From Pseudisothecium myosuroides (Eukaryota > Streptophyta > Bryopsida > Hypnales > Lembophyllaceae): a DNA stretch of 64,000 nt. This document shows positions 1 to 11,533 of this stretch, one piece after another. The stretch spans positions 11,658,501-11,722,500 of the forward strand of contig OX637288.1 in assembly GCA_951799445.1 (NCBI GenBank), given 5' to 3'. Under the pieces are notes generated by a model. The model was given only the letters and a program-made list of their open reading frames with translations, was not told the DNA's origin and made no database searches. The translations under genes and the position numbers were made by a program. Every line of letters begins with the position of its first letter. The first letter of the stretch is position 1.

Positions 1-628
1 AGAGCATGGGCTTATAGTTAACCCCAATGAAGCAAATTGTATTTTTTTCAAAATCTAACCGTATAGATGTTTGAAGAGCTTGATTACTAGTATGCATACC
101 AATTTTGAGTGCGAAATTGCATAGGAGTTGTGAGATTATAACGAGAGAAATGTATGCTTTCTATTTTTAGTACGCTGCCATGTTTTAGAAATTTGCATAT
201 AAAAGTTTTTTGAGATGGGAAGTGACATGAATGACTACAAATAATGTTAGCACACTAAAATGCACTTTCAAAAAACTTAATTTCACATGAAAAGCTATCA
301 AACTTATTACACAATCCACCTTGCAATTGGTAAAATGTAATTTTTTTTATAAGTGTAAATCGCAAATAACTCCAAATCAACACTTGCATGTTTAAATTTT
401 CAATGGTGAAAATCATGAAAACACTTTACTCTTTCCATTGGGACCATTTTCAAAGCAAATGGATAAGTACAAGTTTTTAGATCTCAAATCAAGTGAAATT
501 GGCAAAAGTTGGGAAATGAAGTAAAATTAGGAAATTTTACTCTTCCACTTTGGGACATATATGGCTTTGAAGACCTCTCAAAAATCAAATGTTTACCTTT
601 TGCAGTGAAAAATGAAAGTTTTCAATAG
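1..628. other. AT-rich intergenic DNA, no gene seen
   Basis: No exon, RNA gene or clear repeat boundary is supported here. A TTAACCCC motif at 18-25 resembles the ends of the TTAA elements described below, but I found no partner end. Confidence 0.5.
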
Positions 629-750
629 TTAACCCTAAAAACTGCCCGAAAAAAATTTTAAAATGGTCAAACGAATTTAACTGCCCATACCAAAATGAGC
701 CTGAAATTTCAGCTCGACCATATATGGTCGCCGAGGCAGTTAAGGGTTAA
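629..750. mobile_element. Short TTAA-flanked MITE (122 bp, piggyBac-like ends)
   Basis: The left end reads TTAACCCTAAAAACTGCC. The right end is the inverted counterpart, GGCAGTTAAGGGTTAA. Both outer tetranucleotides are TTAA, the expected target duplication of piggyBac-type elements. The interior has no coding capacity. It is the shortest complete member of the TTAACCC group in the window. Confidence 0.65.
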
Positions 751-1187
751 GATTAAACAAAAGCTTTTTATTCAATTCCATGGTAGCAACCATGCTCATA
801 AAATTCTTTGGAAGAAATGATTTGTTATTACGTGAACCCCTAACTAGCGGAGGCACCAAATTCTAGTGCCGCCAATACTTTGAAGTTAAATAAAACCTAA
901 TCAAGTTACTATTTTTAATAGTTTATTTTTTTGAAAAATTCTTTTCAAGTCTAGTTTTAGCATCAAAAATTTGATTTTGGAAATGAATGATTATAATTTT
1001 TCTCTTCAAGATTTTGTGCAAGGGTGTGCATTGCAAATCATGATTTTCTAGTATTGAAGGCTCTTGGAAATGAGCCTCAAATAGACTAGATCTTGGAGAA
1101 AAAATCACAATAGAAATTCATTTAAAATAATTGTAGAACACATTTTGAGAAGATCTAAATTGATTGGAATTATGCATGTTATATCCT

Positions 1188-1486
1188 TTAACCTCATATT
1201 TTTTTGGTGACCATTTTTTAGATTTGACATATGAAAAGAGGATTGAAAGACTTCAAGTCACTTTCACAATTTTAACACCCTCCCGATCAAACATTATAAT
1301 CTTTCAATCTATGAGTGATATAGTTGGATTTTCTTTTCCAGTCATATCTCTAACATGCCTACATTCAATTTGTATGGTCACAATTCCAAAAAAAATTGAT
1401 AAAACTTATCAAAATGTCGGCATTTTGTTCAATATAGAGCAAATTTCAAGAAGCTCAAAATTGGCCTTTGGGCATTTAGGGGTTAA
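1188..1486. mobile_element. Probable degraded TTAA element next to the peroxidase relic
   Basis: The right end, GGCATTTAGGGGTTAA (ending at 1486), is a clear TTAA-element terminus. The left end at 1188 (TTAACCTCAT) is only weakly similar, so the left boundary is uncertain. The element lies just beyond the recognisable part of the peroxidase pseudogene and may have truncated it. Confidence 0.4.
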
Positions 1487-1593
1487 GAGAAGTAGCCATC
1501 AATGGTGACTGAGAATCAGTTTCTCTTGTTGTGCTTGTCAGAAACTTCATCTGCCGCAGGAGTAGGACACACACGCAGCACTCACACTCACAG

Positions 1594-1793
1594 ATCCTGA
1601 GGAAAGAATTTAGAATAATTTGAAAACCTTTGAAGTTGTATGAACCACAGCCAATTTGAAAATGCATGACAATGAAATTTGCTCTGCGCTGGGGCCCAGA
1701 TCCGGAGGAAAGAATTTAGATTAATTTGAAAACCTTTGCAGTTGTATGAACCACAGGCAATTTGAAAATGCATGACAATGGAATTTGCTCTGT
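1594..1793. repeat. Direct tandem duplication, unit about 100 bp
   Basis: Two copies share GGAAAGAATTTAGA at the start, then a nearly identical run up to AATTTGCTCTG. The lag is about 106 bp with a few mismatches. The duplicated piece is the decayed peroxidase exon, so the duplication post-dates or accompanied its loss of function. Confidence 0.75.
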
Positions 1794-2815
1794 GCTGAGG
1801 CTGTCGAGGAGGACGGACGCGTCGCAACCCTGCACAGAAAGTAACGGAACACGCATTAGCAACTGGCATTCAATGTTGGTATCAGTACTTGAGACCTTCT
1901 GGAGCATGTGCACAGTAATTCGTTAAATTGGTGTGATTCCAAAATACCGTAACGCACACCATGCAAGTGGTAATGCTGTTATCACTCCCTCGTAACCTTC
2001 AGGAGTATGTTCGCATTCGTTCTTTAAGCAGGTGTGACTAGCCTTCAATAATTATCTCCAGTACATATGCTCATCTCATATTCAAACATATGACTTACCC
2101 GTGGGAGTCAACTGAAGCAAGCGTTCTGTTCAAAGTTAGATGATTACAACTAAGAATGATATTAAGCAGTAAGTGTAATCAATAGTTCCTCTTAATCACA
2201 TAAATATCTGGTTACATAAGCTAAAGAATGAGAAGCAATACTATTTTAAGATTTTCTTAGTTGTCTAAATGTATCAATCCAAGGAATTAAGGCTAGGTCT
2301 AAGTATGTAATGTTTGATGGCTTAGTTTAGTTAAAGAGTGATACTCCACTTTTGTGATCAGGATTCCAAGGCTCAAGATGAAATTGGACCGCCTAATAAA
2401 TCTCAGGCCCCCCAAAGCTCCCAGAAATGCAAATGTAACCAGCATTCCGTAATTTAGCAAGCAATGCGATCAATCGACAACAATATAGGATTTAGCAATA
2501 ATGAAACAGTTCTGTCATACTTATTAACCAATTAATCCAAGCCACATGTACCCGCTAATCAATTACAATTGGAGTCAGAGTCAAAAATACTCACCCTCAC
2601 GAAGCAGTCATGGAAAAACAGGCGAAGAAGGTCGGCAGGCAGACCCCGCTTTCATCTTCCTCATTTGCGACATTGTACTAAAAATAATCTGGTCTGCACG
2701 AGGACAACTAATGGCGTAGAAATTCTCGGCCAGCTGCGCTTCGACGCCATTGAGCATACTGCATGCATGACGGCCACAACAATGCCACGACCAACAACAA
2801 ATGCACTCTCGCCAT
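1594..2815 (-). pseudogene. Class III (secretory) plant peroxidase pseudogene, 5' exons only
   Basis: Class III peroxidases are secreted haem enzymes that oxidise phenolics with hydrogen peroxide. On the minus strand an ATG at 2815 opens a signal-peptide-like MARVHLLLVVALL. After a frame change comes QLAENFYAISCPRADQII, the family's mature N-terminus. A second frame change leads to LLRLFFHDCFVR, the distal-histidine helix. A GTGAGT donor follows at 2594. The next exon begins at 1829 after a good acceptor with GCDASVLLDSLSTEQ, the family's conserved calcium/haem-pocket segment; an intron between HDCFV. and GCDAS is typical of the family. Downstream sequence decays into a tandem duplication (about 1594-1687 and 1699-1793), and no proximal-histidine exon was found. 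At least two frameshifts plus the missing 3' half make this a pseudogene; assembly errors could mimic the frameshifts but not the missing exons. Confidence 0.75.
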
Positions 2816-3274
2816 GATATTCAATTCGAAAAACCACTCGATCGATCGATCAAGACTCACGGATATATGGATTGACTATCACAATATGTACTTCGATCAG
2901 AATCCCTCACAGCTAGTCGAACTGCAATCACTACAAACAATACTACTGCACTGTCGCTTGCATTCGTTTGCATACTAGCCGTAGTTGTTGTATTGACTGT
3001 TGCAAAACGTTAAGGGGATGAAAATTCTACAGTAGGAGTAGGGTTTGGTGCGCAAAGATGGGGTCCCTAGGTGCGCAGTGCAAGGAGTCTGCAAAACAAT
3101 AGGGCTCTGTACCCTAGATATTACTAGGATGAGTTCTCTACTTCCCTACCAGGAGGTGAAATCCTTTGCCACTGTCAAGTGCAATTCATCATTGTTTCAG
3201 GCCTCTTCTTTCACAACCAGGTCAGCAACAATTGAAAACACCTTCAAAACAAGACCCAATGAAGCAGATCACTA

Positions 3275-3907
3275 TTAGTGAAACCGTCCACATTTTGGGC
3301 ACGCCTTCCTCTCGTACCCAACGCTCGGCTCCGGTCTCTTGAACCCACTCTCCACCAGCGGCCTCCACAGCTGCAAAATCCTCTCCTTGTTCTGCGCATC
3401 CCGACTCGGATCCTCGATCATCCACAGCTTCCCATCCCTCACCAACTGCACTTCCGCATGGCCAAAGTTTGTCTCCTGATACTCCCCCAGTCCCCCATAA
3501 TCACTCCACCAGAATATATTCCGGTTATATACATACGGGTTATCGTCGAGGAGTGGCACCATATCTGCATGCTTGAGAGTGTAATTGAGCTCTTGTTGGA
3601 GCAAGTTGTAGCATGTAACATGGCAGGCGTACCCGTCGGCTAATTTCTCATCAATGTAGTCTTCGTTGCGGCTACCAATGTAAAAGGAGGCGTAAGGGCT
3701 CTTGTCAGATTGAACGCCGAATTTGCCGTAGTCGTCGTAGGAAGTTAAGGGGATGAGTTCTTCCTTGCTGGAAATGCCGATGAAAGACTCCAGCCAGGTG
3801 TAGTCTGCAGGATTGGGTAGAGGGGGGGGCAATGGTTCGCCCTGGTCGAAGGAGGGGAGGAAAGGAGGACCGCCACATATCGTGCAATACTCATCCCACC
3901 CGCCCAT
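3275..3907 (-). CDS. Uncharacterised 210-residue protein with CxxC pairs at both ends
   Basis: Function unknown; I do not recognise a named family. The chosen start is the ATG at 3907 (MGGWDEYCTICGGPPF), because the upstream in-frame extension to 4159 looks like leader sequence. The protein is 210 residues with no signal peptide or membrane segment. Near the N-terminus CTICGG has a CxxC pair, and the C-terminus ends ACPKCGRFH, a second CxxC; together they could bind one zinc ion (inference). The middle is acidic and aromatic, with WWSDYGGLGEYQ followed by HAEVQLVRDGKLWMIEDP. That uninterrupted, well-composed reading frame argues for a real intronless gene or last exon. It lies about 0.46 kb from the peroxidase pseudogene on the same strand. 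An unseen upstream exon cannot be excluded. Confidence 0.7.
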   Translation of the reverse strand: MGGWDEYCTICGGPPFLPSFDQGEPLPPPLPNPADYTWLESFIGISSKEELIPLTSYDDYGKFGVQSDKSPYASFYIGSRNEDYIDEKLADGYACHVTCYNLLQQELNYTLKHADMVPLLDDNPYVYNRNIFWWSDYGGLGEYQETNFGHAEVQLVRDGKLWMIEDPSRDAQNKERILQLWRPLVESGFKRPEPSVGYERKACPKCGRFH

Positions 3908-4904
3908 GGCGACTAATTGAACGAAGCCCAACAAATGGAACGAAACCTGCAAGTCTGTCCCAGCAAAACCCCAAGAGTCTGTTGTGATTCTGGATGGAGA
4001 ATAAGGGAGTCGAGAGTCGAGAGTTCCAAGAAGGACGAGGCAAGTTTCAAATGTGATTTGAGGCTCTTGCAGGGGTAGTCTTTCTATCCTGAGGGGCTGG
4101 AAATTGAGACAAGGAAGGGAAATCTCACAGTCAAAGTTCCGAATTCTCAAGAAGACCAAAGCTCAAACTTTGCAATCAGGGACCTGTCGACAAAGATCGC
4201 AGAGTAGTTCACAATTTTGATGGAGAAATTCCTAGCTCTCAAGACAACAAAAGCTACACTCTCGTACAGAATGAAAGTAAGGAGCTCGTGATGAAGGCCT
4301 CGCACAAGATGCTGAGAAATGTGATGGGGAAATTCCCAACAATCACAACAGCAGAAGACTCCAGCTACGGCCTGATGTCTGAACAATTTCTCAACTCTCA
4401 TACACACTACTGAAAGTAGAGATTACACGACGAAGAAGGACAGCGCGAAAGCTAAGAATTTGAATGATGGAGATGAATGAGATTCGAGCTTCTGTAGTGA
4501 CGTTGAAGCTCCATGTTGCTGGCTTGTTTTACTTCGTCTCTTTGTGGAGGTAACCGACAGCAAGCTTCTTCTGCAAGGGAGCGTGGCTTTTTTTTGAAAC
4601 AAATGAAACGGGATTTCATTGCAAAAGACAAGTCACAGAGCGTGTTTTGACATTTCTTCCTCTGAGAGGAATCCTCTGCCGAAGACTTCTCCTCCAAGTC
4701 CGAGGCGAACGTTGGACAGACTTCATACCCCTAAAATTGGCCAAGCCGTTTGCATAAAAGACAACAGAAAATTTTGGAGTTCTACATAGAAGTAACTTGT
4801 GCAATGTTTGCAAGAGGAGAGTTGAAATTGTTAGCAAGCAAAAATTTTAGAGGAGACTCGCGAAAAAGCAAGGGAGGCAAATTTCCAACTTCTAGAAAAC
4901 TATT
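3908..4904. other. Upstream flank of the unknown gene
   Basis: Probably leader and promoter sequence of the minus-strand gene at 3275-3907. Open frames of 70-90 codons occur here but have no family resemblance or splice support. Confidence 0.4.
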
Positions 4905-5553
4905 TTAACCCTTAAAGGGCTTGAAAATACTTTGCAACCATATCGTATATTATGAATTCGATGGTATTTGATCAGACAAAACATTGACCAAGTACTTTAT
5001 AGTACAAAGTAAATTAATGATTATGATAGTTTGTAGATAACAATAGTTTTTTTTTTGACCAAGTACTTTTTAGTACAAAGTAAATTAATGATTATGATAG
5101 TTTGTAGATAACAATAGTTGTTTTTTTAGGCCTCATGAGGCCCAATTGCTTCTAAAAAAAATGGACAACTTCAAGCCTATAGAAAAAAAGGAGGATAAAT
5201 ATGTTAAAAAATGCCAGATTGTAACTGTGGTCTTGCACCTTGATGCCACAATGCTTCCAAAACCTCATTTCATTTGAAATGTGGAGCTAGAATATTCAAA
5301 AATTGCATACAAAAATTACATATTCAAAATTACATACTCATAATTGGCCTCCTTCAATTCAAGCCTCCAAAATTAAGGAGCCAGGTAGGTCATAACCTTC
5401 TTGGAATAAAGGCCACATAAACATTGGTCCAAAAAACAAAAAACAAAAACTGGATAACAATGCATTACAATTCATATATCAAACCACAATTGAAGAGTTA
5501 TAAGGTTGGATATGGGTCGTGTAGAGAGACTCCAAGGGCCTTTCGAGGGTTAA
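4905..5553. mobile_element. TTAA-flanked non-autonomous element (649 bp)
   Basis: The left terminus is TTAACCCTTAAAGGGCTTG. The right terminus is CCAAGGGCCTTTCGAGGGTTAA with matching inverted sequence (a few mismatches). Both outer edges are TTAA. No transposase frame lies inside, so it would depend on a trans-acting enzyme. It carries an internal tandem repeat, listed separately. Confidence 0.7.
4984..5117. repeat. Two-copy 71-bp tandem repeat inside the TTAA element
   Basis: The copies begin TTGACCAAGTACTTT at 4984 and 5055 and end with AACAATAG at 5046 and 5117. They differ by essentially one base plus the length of a T run between them. Confidence 0.85.
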
Positions 5554-6414
5554 ACTATAGACTTGAAGTTTTTGGTGTCTTCTAGTTTGACAACAAAACA
5601 AAGCTCCTTCTAAAATTTAGGTTCTCCCTACTTGCATAGAAGTGAAAGTTTCATAAAACTTGGAGGAGGCAATTCCAAAAACTGATAAATTTGTTTATAA
5701 TTCCAACACAATATAAAAGTTTGTTCTTGCAAGTTGTACGTGCTCGCAAAATGACCACCTAAAATGTCTAAACATCATTAATTTCAAGGTGGCTATAATG
5801 GATAGGAAATTCAAATTGGAATTATTTTGCAAGAATGGTGGAAATGAATTCAAAAAATGTATATGTGTAGAATTTTGCTACTAGAAATGTACACATTAAA
5901 TCCATCTCAAGTAGAGATATTGGATGTATATACTTTATATTTAGAATTCATTGTAATGAAGTGTAAGGGAAGCAACAAGCTTGTACATATATGATACAAA
6001 AGAGATGTGTAAAGGCAATGCTAAAAAGACAAACATATCACCATAGTCATCACCCATGCATTTATCAATTTATCATATAAATATTTGCATTTTTGTCACA
6101 TGCCAAAAGGAATATTTGTTCGCATGATTCTTGGGATTCACTAGAATTTAATCCTTGAATTGGTGTCATTGGACTTGTGATTCATGATTTTTTTAGGGCA
6201 CTTCCTTCATTTGAGATAGTGAAAAGGAAGTCTGTCCTTGCATTGGTCAAGAATGTTATGAGGCAAGATCCTTTGTTTGGATTCCAAAAATAAACTTTCT
6301 TCTCCTCATTCTTACTCTTTACACTAAAATGAACCATAAGTCATTCAAGTACGTTCATTCAATTAAACCCGTCACCGCCCAAGTGGACCAAAAGTGTCCT
6401 CATAGTCCAATTCA

Positions 6415-6920
6415 AAGTGCTGTAACTTTTGCATCCGATGTCCAAATTCAATAAAACTTGTTGGAAAATTTGCACTCTTTCTTTTATTTTTTGTGGTAAA
6501 TTTTTCAGATGAATCCAAGATGTATTGATTTTTTGGAAGCCAATCGAAGTTTACAGGTTCAATTTCAATTCACCAAATTTCGTTGGATGGTTGCAACTTT
6601 GGGGGCTTGTATCTCCTTCATCCAATGTTCATTTTCAATAAAATTTGTTGGGCTATGTTCCCCATAAAGTTTGGTTATTGTGGTAAAAATTTCATGTCAA
6701 TCCAAGTTGTTTTGAATGTTTGGGAGCAATTCAAAGTTCAAAACCCTAACATTTTTGGATTACAATGAATTTCAGCGGCTTGTTGCTTCTTCATATAGTG
6801 TCCAATTTCAATAGTTTTTTTTAGAAAAGTTGTGTATACTGGTCTAGTTTGTGTGGCCAAATTTTCATATCAATCCAAGAAGTTACAAGTGATTGAGAAG
6901 CATTTGAGTAGAAGGAGGTT
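6415..6920. repeat. Degenerate tandem repeat, three units of roughly 150-190 bp
   Basis: Three successive blocks each contain a CCAATTTCAATA-like segment. Each is followed about 60-70 bp later by AATTTTCATATCAATCCAAG or a close variant. Blocks start near 6418, 6590 and 6770. Divergence is substantial and no frame is conserved across units. Confidence 0.5.
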
Positions 6921-8414
6921 CGACCTTAAATGTGGTTTTGCAACTTTTCTTGCTATTTTCTGACATTTCAAAGCCATTTTGCAAACACGGTGAGTCAATT
7001 GAATGATGATTTTTTTCACCACTGTGTTTGTATGTTGGTTAATATGAGTCACCCTATAATTTAAAGTTCTTTCATTTGAGTAGGTTTAGAAACCAATTTT
7101 CACCTCCAAATGTGTTGCTAGGAAAATTTTAGTATCCTTTTGAATACTGAAACATTAAAATCTTGCAATCTATGTGGCCAAATGATTCCAAATTTGATTC
7201 ACGTCATCTACAACACATACACTACAAGATTGTACAGTTGAGATCTCTATACCTTAGAGACATTTAGATCTATAACACTTTAAAAGCACTGATGTTTTTG
7301 AACCCAAAAAGGCCTTGGGATTTTGGGGATCAATGCTATCAAGAGGACTTCGCTACATTTTTGGCAGCTGTCATCTACCGCAACAATTCCACAGGCTACC
7401 TATTCTACTGTGTTGCAAAATTGTGGGCATACTTAATCAACTTATCCAATAAAGTTATTGATAGCTTGTGATGTAATTCTTGGGACTCTCTTGGGCAATT
7501 GGGTATTGTTAATATTACTGGTGATATTAGGAGGGATTTATAAAAAGATTCTTGGTCAAATTTTTTTTTTTTTCTTTCAAACGAGAAGTTATAATCAATA
7601 AAAATCAATAAAAATAGTCATGAAAATTGAATTAGTAAAATATTAATATGTAGATGAAAAATGATTTCTATAACCAAAATGGCCGCGTGATAGATTTTGT
7701 TGTCATTATTCTAAAGTTTTTTAAGAATATCTATATAAATCTTGATTTCAAGATATATCCATATGTTGTAGGAGAGATTGGTAGGTCTTGAGCAAGATGG
7801 GTTGGTTTTGGAAGACACTAGTAGATTTTATGTTGTACATCTGTACTTTTGAAGTTAGAATTCAAGGTTCACTTTTTATAACTACATTTACAGTTGTTTG
7901 AATAAGTGTGTGAAAATGATTTCTATTATTGAATTGTCTAAGTTTTTGTTTCAAGTCAAAATTGACTCCAATTTCTCTTTATCTATTTTTGCTCAATTCT
8001 ATAATAATGTACTATAAATTTTCAATTTGATGAAATAGTTGTACGTAAAATCAATGTAACTGAACTCTCATGAATATTGACTATCCATTAGAGTATGTAC
8101 ATTTGATAATATTGGTTATACATTCAAAATATGCTTATGAATATTAATTGCATCACAATATTGAGAATATGTTTCAAGGTATTTATATGTGATTGGAGTA
8201 CTTCTTCATATTGAATGTTTTGAACAAATGTGATAGAATATTTGCAAAGGGCATATGGTATGTGCATTGCCTTTTGTCAATGGAAAATAGTAGAAGGTAG
8301 AAGGTCCTAAAATTGACTAGGCTCTAAAAGCATCTTATAACGTAGAGGTACATTTTGCTTTCTTCATTACACCATCAATGCATCAATTATGTGCATTTCA
8401 AGATGTAGATTATT
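6921..8414. other. AT-rich intergenic DNA, no gene seen
   Basis: Only short chance frames are present. No splice-consistent exon, RNA gene or bounded mobile element was recognised. A lone TTAACCCCTAAACATCC at 8415 looks like a TTAA-element end without a visible partner. Confidence 0.5.
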
Positions 8415-8902
8415 TTAACCCCTAAACATCCAGAGCCTTCTCTAAAATTCAGGATATGAGAAAAATCATTACAAAGAATATTTTGGAAATAATATACAAA
8501 TAGAAGTTGTAGACTTTGAATTGTAGATTCCATCCTTACGGTAAAAATATTCAAGTAGTTTAGCTTCCCTTAGCTAAAATGTGATCAACTTTTGAAGGGA
8601 CACATTTTAGATTTCTTACTTTAAATTGTTTGCGATGGTAGAGGAACATGCTTCAACATAAAATGTGATGAAAAGTGAAAGGTGGAATATGATCCAAAGA
8701 ATTATTCTCAAGTTCATGGAATGTCAATTTTTATACTATCTTTCTCCAATACCTATTCCAAATTGCATTTGAATTCATATTCATCTTTTTATTAATGACA
8801 ATATAGTACAATTGCATATAAACTAATCACTTTGAATTGTCTTCTCATTCAAATCAAAGTTAATGTTCCACCTTGGAGTTCTAACTAAGCCACAAAGGGG
8901 AG

Positions 8903-9096
8903 TACAATAGAACCTCCCTAACTTGTTCCTCTAAAAGCCGATAAACCTTTGTAAGCTAATGTTGTCAGACGGGTCTTGGACTTGTCCCCAATACAAAGGC
9001 TATGACTAAAAATGACCTTCCATAAACAAATAAACCTCTCTAAGCTCATCTTGTCAGACTGGCCTAGACCTACCGGTTTAGAGAGGTTCTACTGTA
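8903..9096. mobile_element. Pogo/Tc1-mariner-like MITE, copy 1
   Basis: The ends are TACAATAGAACCTCCCTAA and its inverted form TTAGAGAGGTTCTACTGTA. The outer TA dinucleotides fit a TA target duplication. The core CAxTAGAACCTCY resembles termini of pogo-type MITEs such as plant Emigrant elements (established knowledge). A second copy lies at 58649-58853 and shares internal blocks such as TATGACTAAAAATGACC. Confidence 0.75.
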
Positions 9097-9828
9097 AAGG
9101 TTATTGTGCATCTCTAGTGGTGTTGACAAACTAACTTATTGTAGATCATAGTTGCAATTTAAAGGGGGGCTAAACGTCAATTCAAGTAGAAGACAACTTA
9201 GTATTGTCCAATTGCATGCACCCATACATGGTTGATTCAAAAAAATAAAAAAATTAGACAAGAATTAAAATTGTATGTAATTTCTTATAAGTTAGTGTTG
9301 AAACAGAGACCACATAGAGGACAACACTTCATAACTTTTAGGTTAACCTACTATTGTTTGATATTTGAATATGTTAATGCAAATCATTCCTTATGGCCAC
9401 AATTTTCATTTTGAGTGGTAACTTATTCATTAGTGATACATAATAGTTTAGTAAGATATTTATCAAGAAATTCCTTATTCCTTGAAGGATAAAATCACTA
9501 ACTTACTACAAACTCTTGTAATAGTATCACTCATTTTAAGATGAATGTACATACTTTAAAATGAATAATTAATTATTCATCCTTATTCTAAATACTTCAG
9601 TTACAAATATAGAGGTAAATAGCTTCATCAACCTATTGACAATGTGGATGGCGAAATCAATTACGGTATGTGAAGCTCTGATTTGGCACTTTAGGTGCCA
9701 AAATCTAATTTCCTCAACAGATTCTCAGAGGTCCATGTCACCTCACACCACTCACAAGATGACGTGTGGCGCATTTCCTTTTTTTTTAAAACACAAATGA
9801 CTAAATTTATGCTGAATCTGACTTCACG

Positions 9829-10082
9829 TACACAAAATAGTGAAATTAGGTTGCCTTAACAATTAGCTTGCCTTACCTCAAGAAAGTTACTTTACAAGCC
9901 ATCAAAGTCAACAAATATTTCTACAAATATTTTTATTTGTACACGTGGAGGTTCACAAGTCCCAATTACAACAAAATCCTAATTCAAAAGTGGTGCATTC
10001 TTGTAAAGTTATATGAAATATTTATATTGCGTCAAATGTCAAGAAATTAGTATGGGGCAACCTAATTTCACTATTTTGTGTA
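9829..10082. mobile_element. 254-bp MITE with perfect 27-bp inverted ends (family F, copy 1)
   Basis: Positions 9829-9855 and 10056-10082 are exact reverse complements (27 of 27), beginning TACACAAAATAGTG. The interior is non-coding. A copy of identical length lies at 16470-16723, so this is a genuine mobile family and the perfect ends suggest recent activity. Confidence 0.85.
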
Positions 10083-10555
10083 GGGTAAATTTTTTTAAAT
10101 CTAAGTATTTCTGCTCCAACTGTAGAATACTGGAGATGGGTCTTTATATGAATACACGTACAATACAGTACCGTACCGTAAATTTACCAAATCTTTCAGC
10201 CCATACCTTCCGGCCCATGTTTCCCTCACGTGGCTTCACCAATCCCATGATCCCTTGTTCAAAAAATAAAATAAAAAAATAAAAAAAATCCCATTATGCC
10301 TTCTTCGCCCATCATGTTTTCATCAATTGGTCATACTATATCCCCCCCCCCTTAGTAAATTATGGAGCGAATTCTGCTTCTTGTGGGAATATTAAATTTT
10401 GTAATGTATTACTTGTTGCCAGGCTACCAGCCAAGACAATAATAAGTAATAGTCCACTTGCACCAATGTAATCATCAATTTTCCTTAATTAAGGAATTTG
10501 TATAATAAGTTTAATAAAATCAGAGTTTTACTTTGAAATGAGGCAGCCATTGGTC

Positions 10556-10969
10556 TAAGGTAGTAGTCTCAAAAAGCAACCCTTTAAGGGCTGGTCCACC
10601 TTTTTCATAGGTGAACATGAACCAAAATATTTTTAGCTCATTTTTCAAAGAAAGAACAATAGATGTGGAACGTAACACAAGTGGTTTCATATTTTTTGAA
10701 GCATTTTTGAATTAGTTATGAATTTTCAAAGATTTCAGTAGTAGGTATCTATTTGTGACACTAGGTCTCCCAAAATCCGTCCCCTTGCAATTTTGAAAGT
10801 GATTTCAGGAAATCAAGGCCAATGATTGGCTCTCACAATAAAAAAACAACTTTTTCTTGAATCATTCAATAGCAAAAGTGGTCCTTTTAAGGATCACCTC
10901 CAATCCATTCTACAGCTAAATATAGGGACGGTTTGAAGAAGAGGGTCGCATTTACAACCTCCTACCTTA
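10556..10969. mobile_element. TAAGGTAG-ended MITE (family E, copy 1, 414 bp)
   Basis: The left end TAAGGTAGTAG pairs with the right end CTCCTACCTTA. The interior contains AAGTGGTTTCATATTTTTTG and CCAATGATTGGCTCT, which recur in the copy at 16104-16784; the first block also appears, diverged, in the copy at 46001-46320. No coding capacity. Confidence 0.75.
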
Positions 10970-11533
10970 TTTGTTCCCACTCAGGAATTGAAAAGTACGT
11001 TGTTCCTCTTTCGAAAATGAAAAATAAAATAAAATAATGAACAAGGTTTTATGCCTAGTTACTATTATTAGAATGATCAAATTTTCATATTTTTCTTGTT
11101 ATTGGCAAATAAAAGGAGGTTCTAAAGCACCAAAAGAATGTGATGTTTATATTCCATATGCAAAAGTTATGAAGGGTCAAAGTTTTTTCTTGTAAATGTT
11201 TCAAAATTGTTTTTTCTACATATGTTTATATTGAATTTGGAGATGTACAAAAAGTAATGACGGTGGTTTGGGGTCGATGGTGCATTTTTGGGTGCCTACT
11301 TCAAGCCATTATGGGGCATTGGAGTTACAAATAGTATTCCAGAGACCATCGGAGTATCTCATTTATAAATTAGTGTTGTAAATTCTCAGAGAGAATAAAT
11401 TAGGATAATCAATAGTTTCTTATAAAATTCTACATTGCATCCAATACCACTATTTTGGCTCTAGACCACTCTTTAAAATTTGAAAAGTATTTCAAATTCA
11501 GCAAATGTCTTCTAAATTGAGAATGGATTAGTA

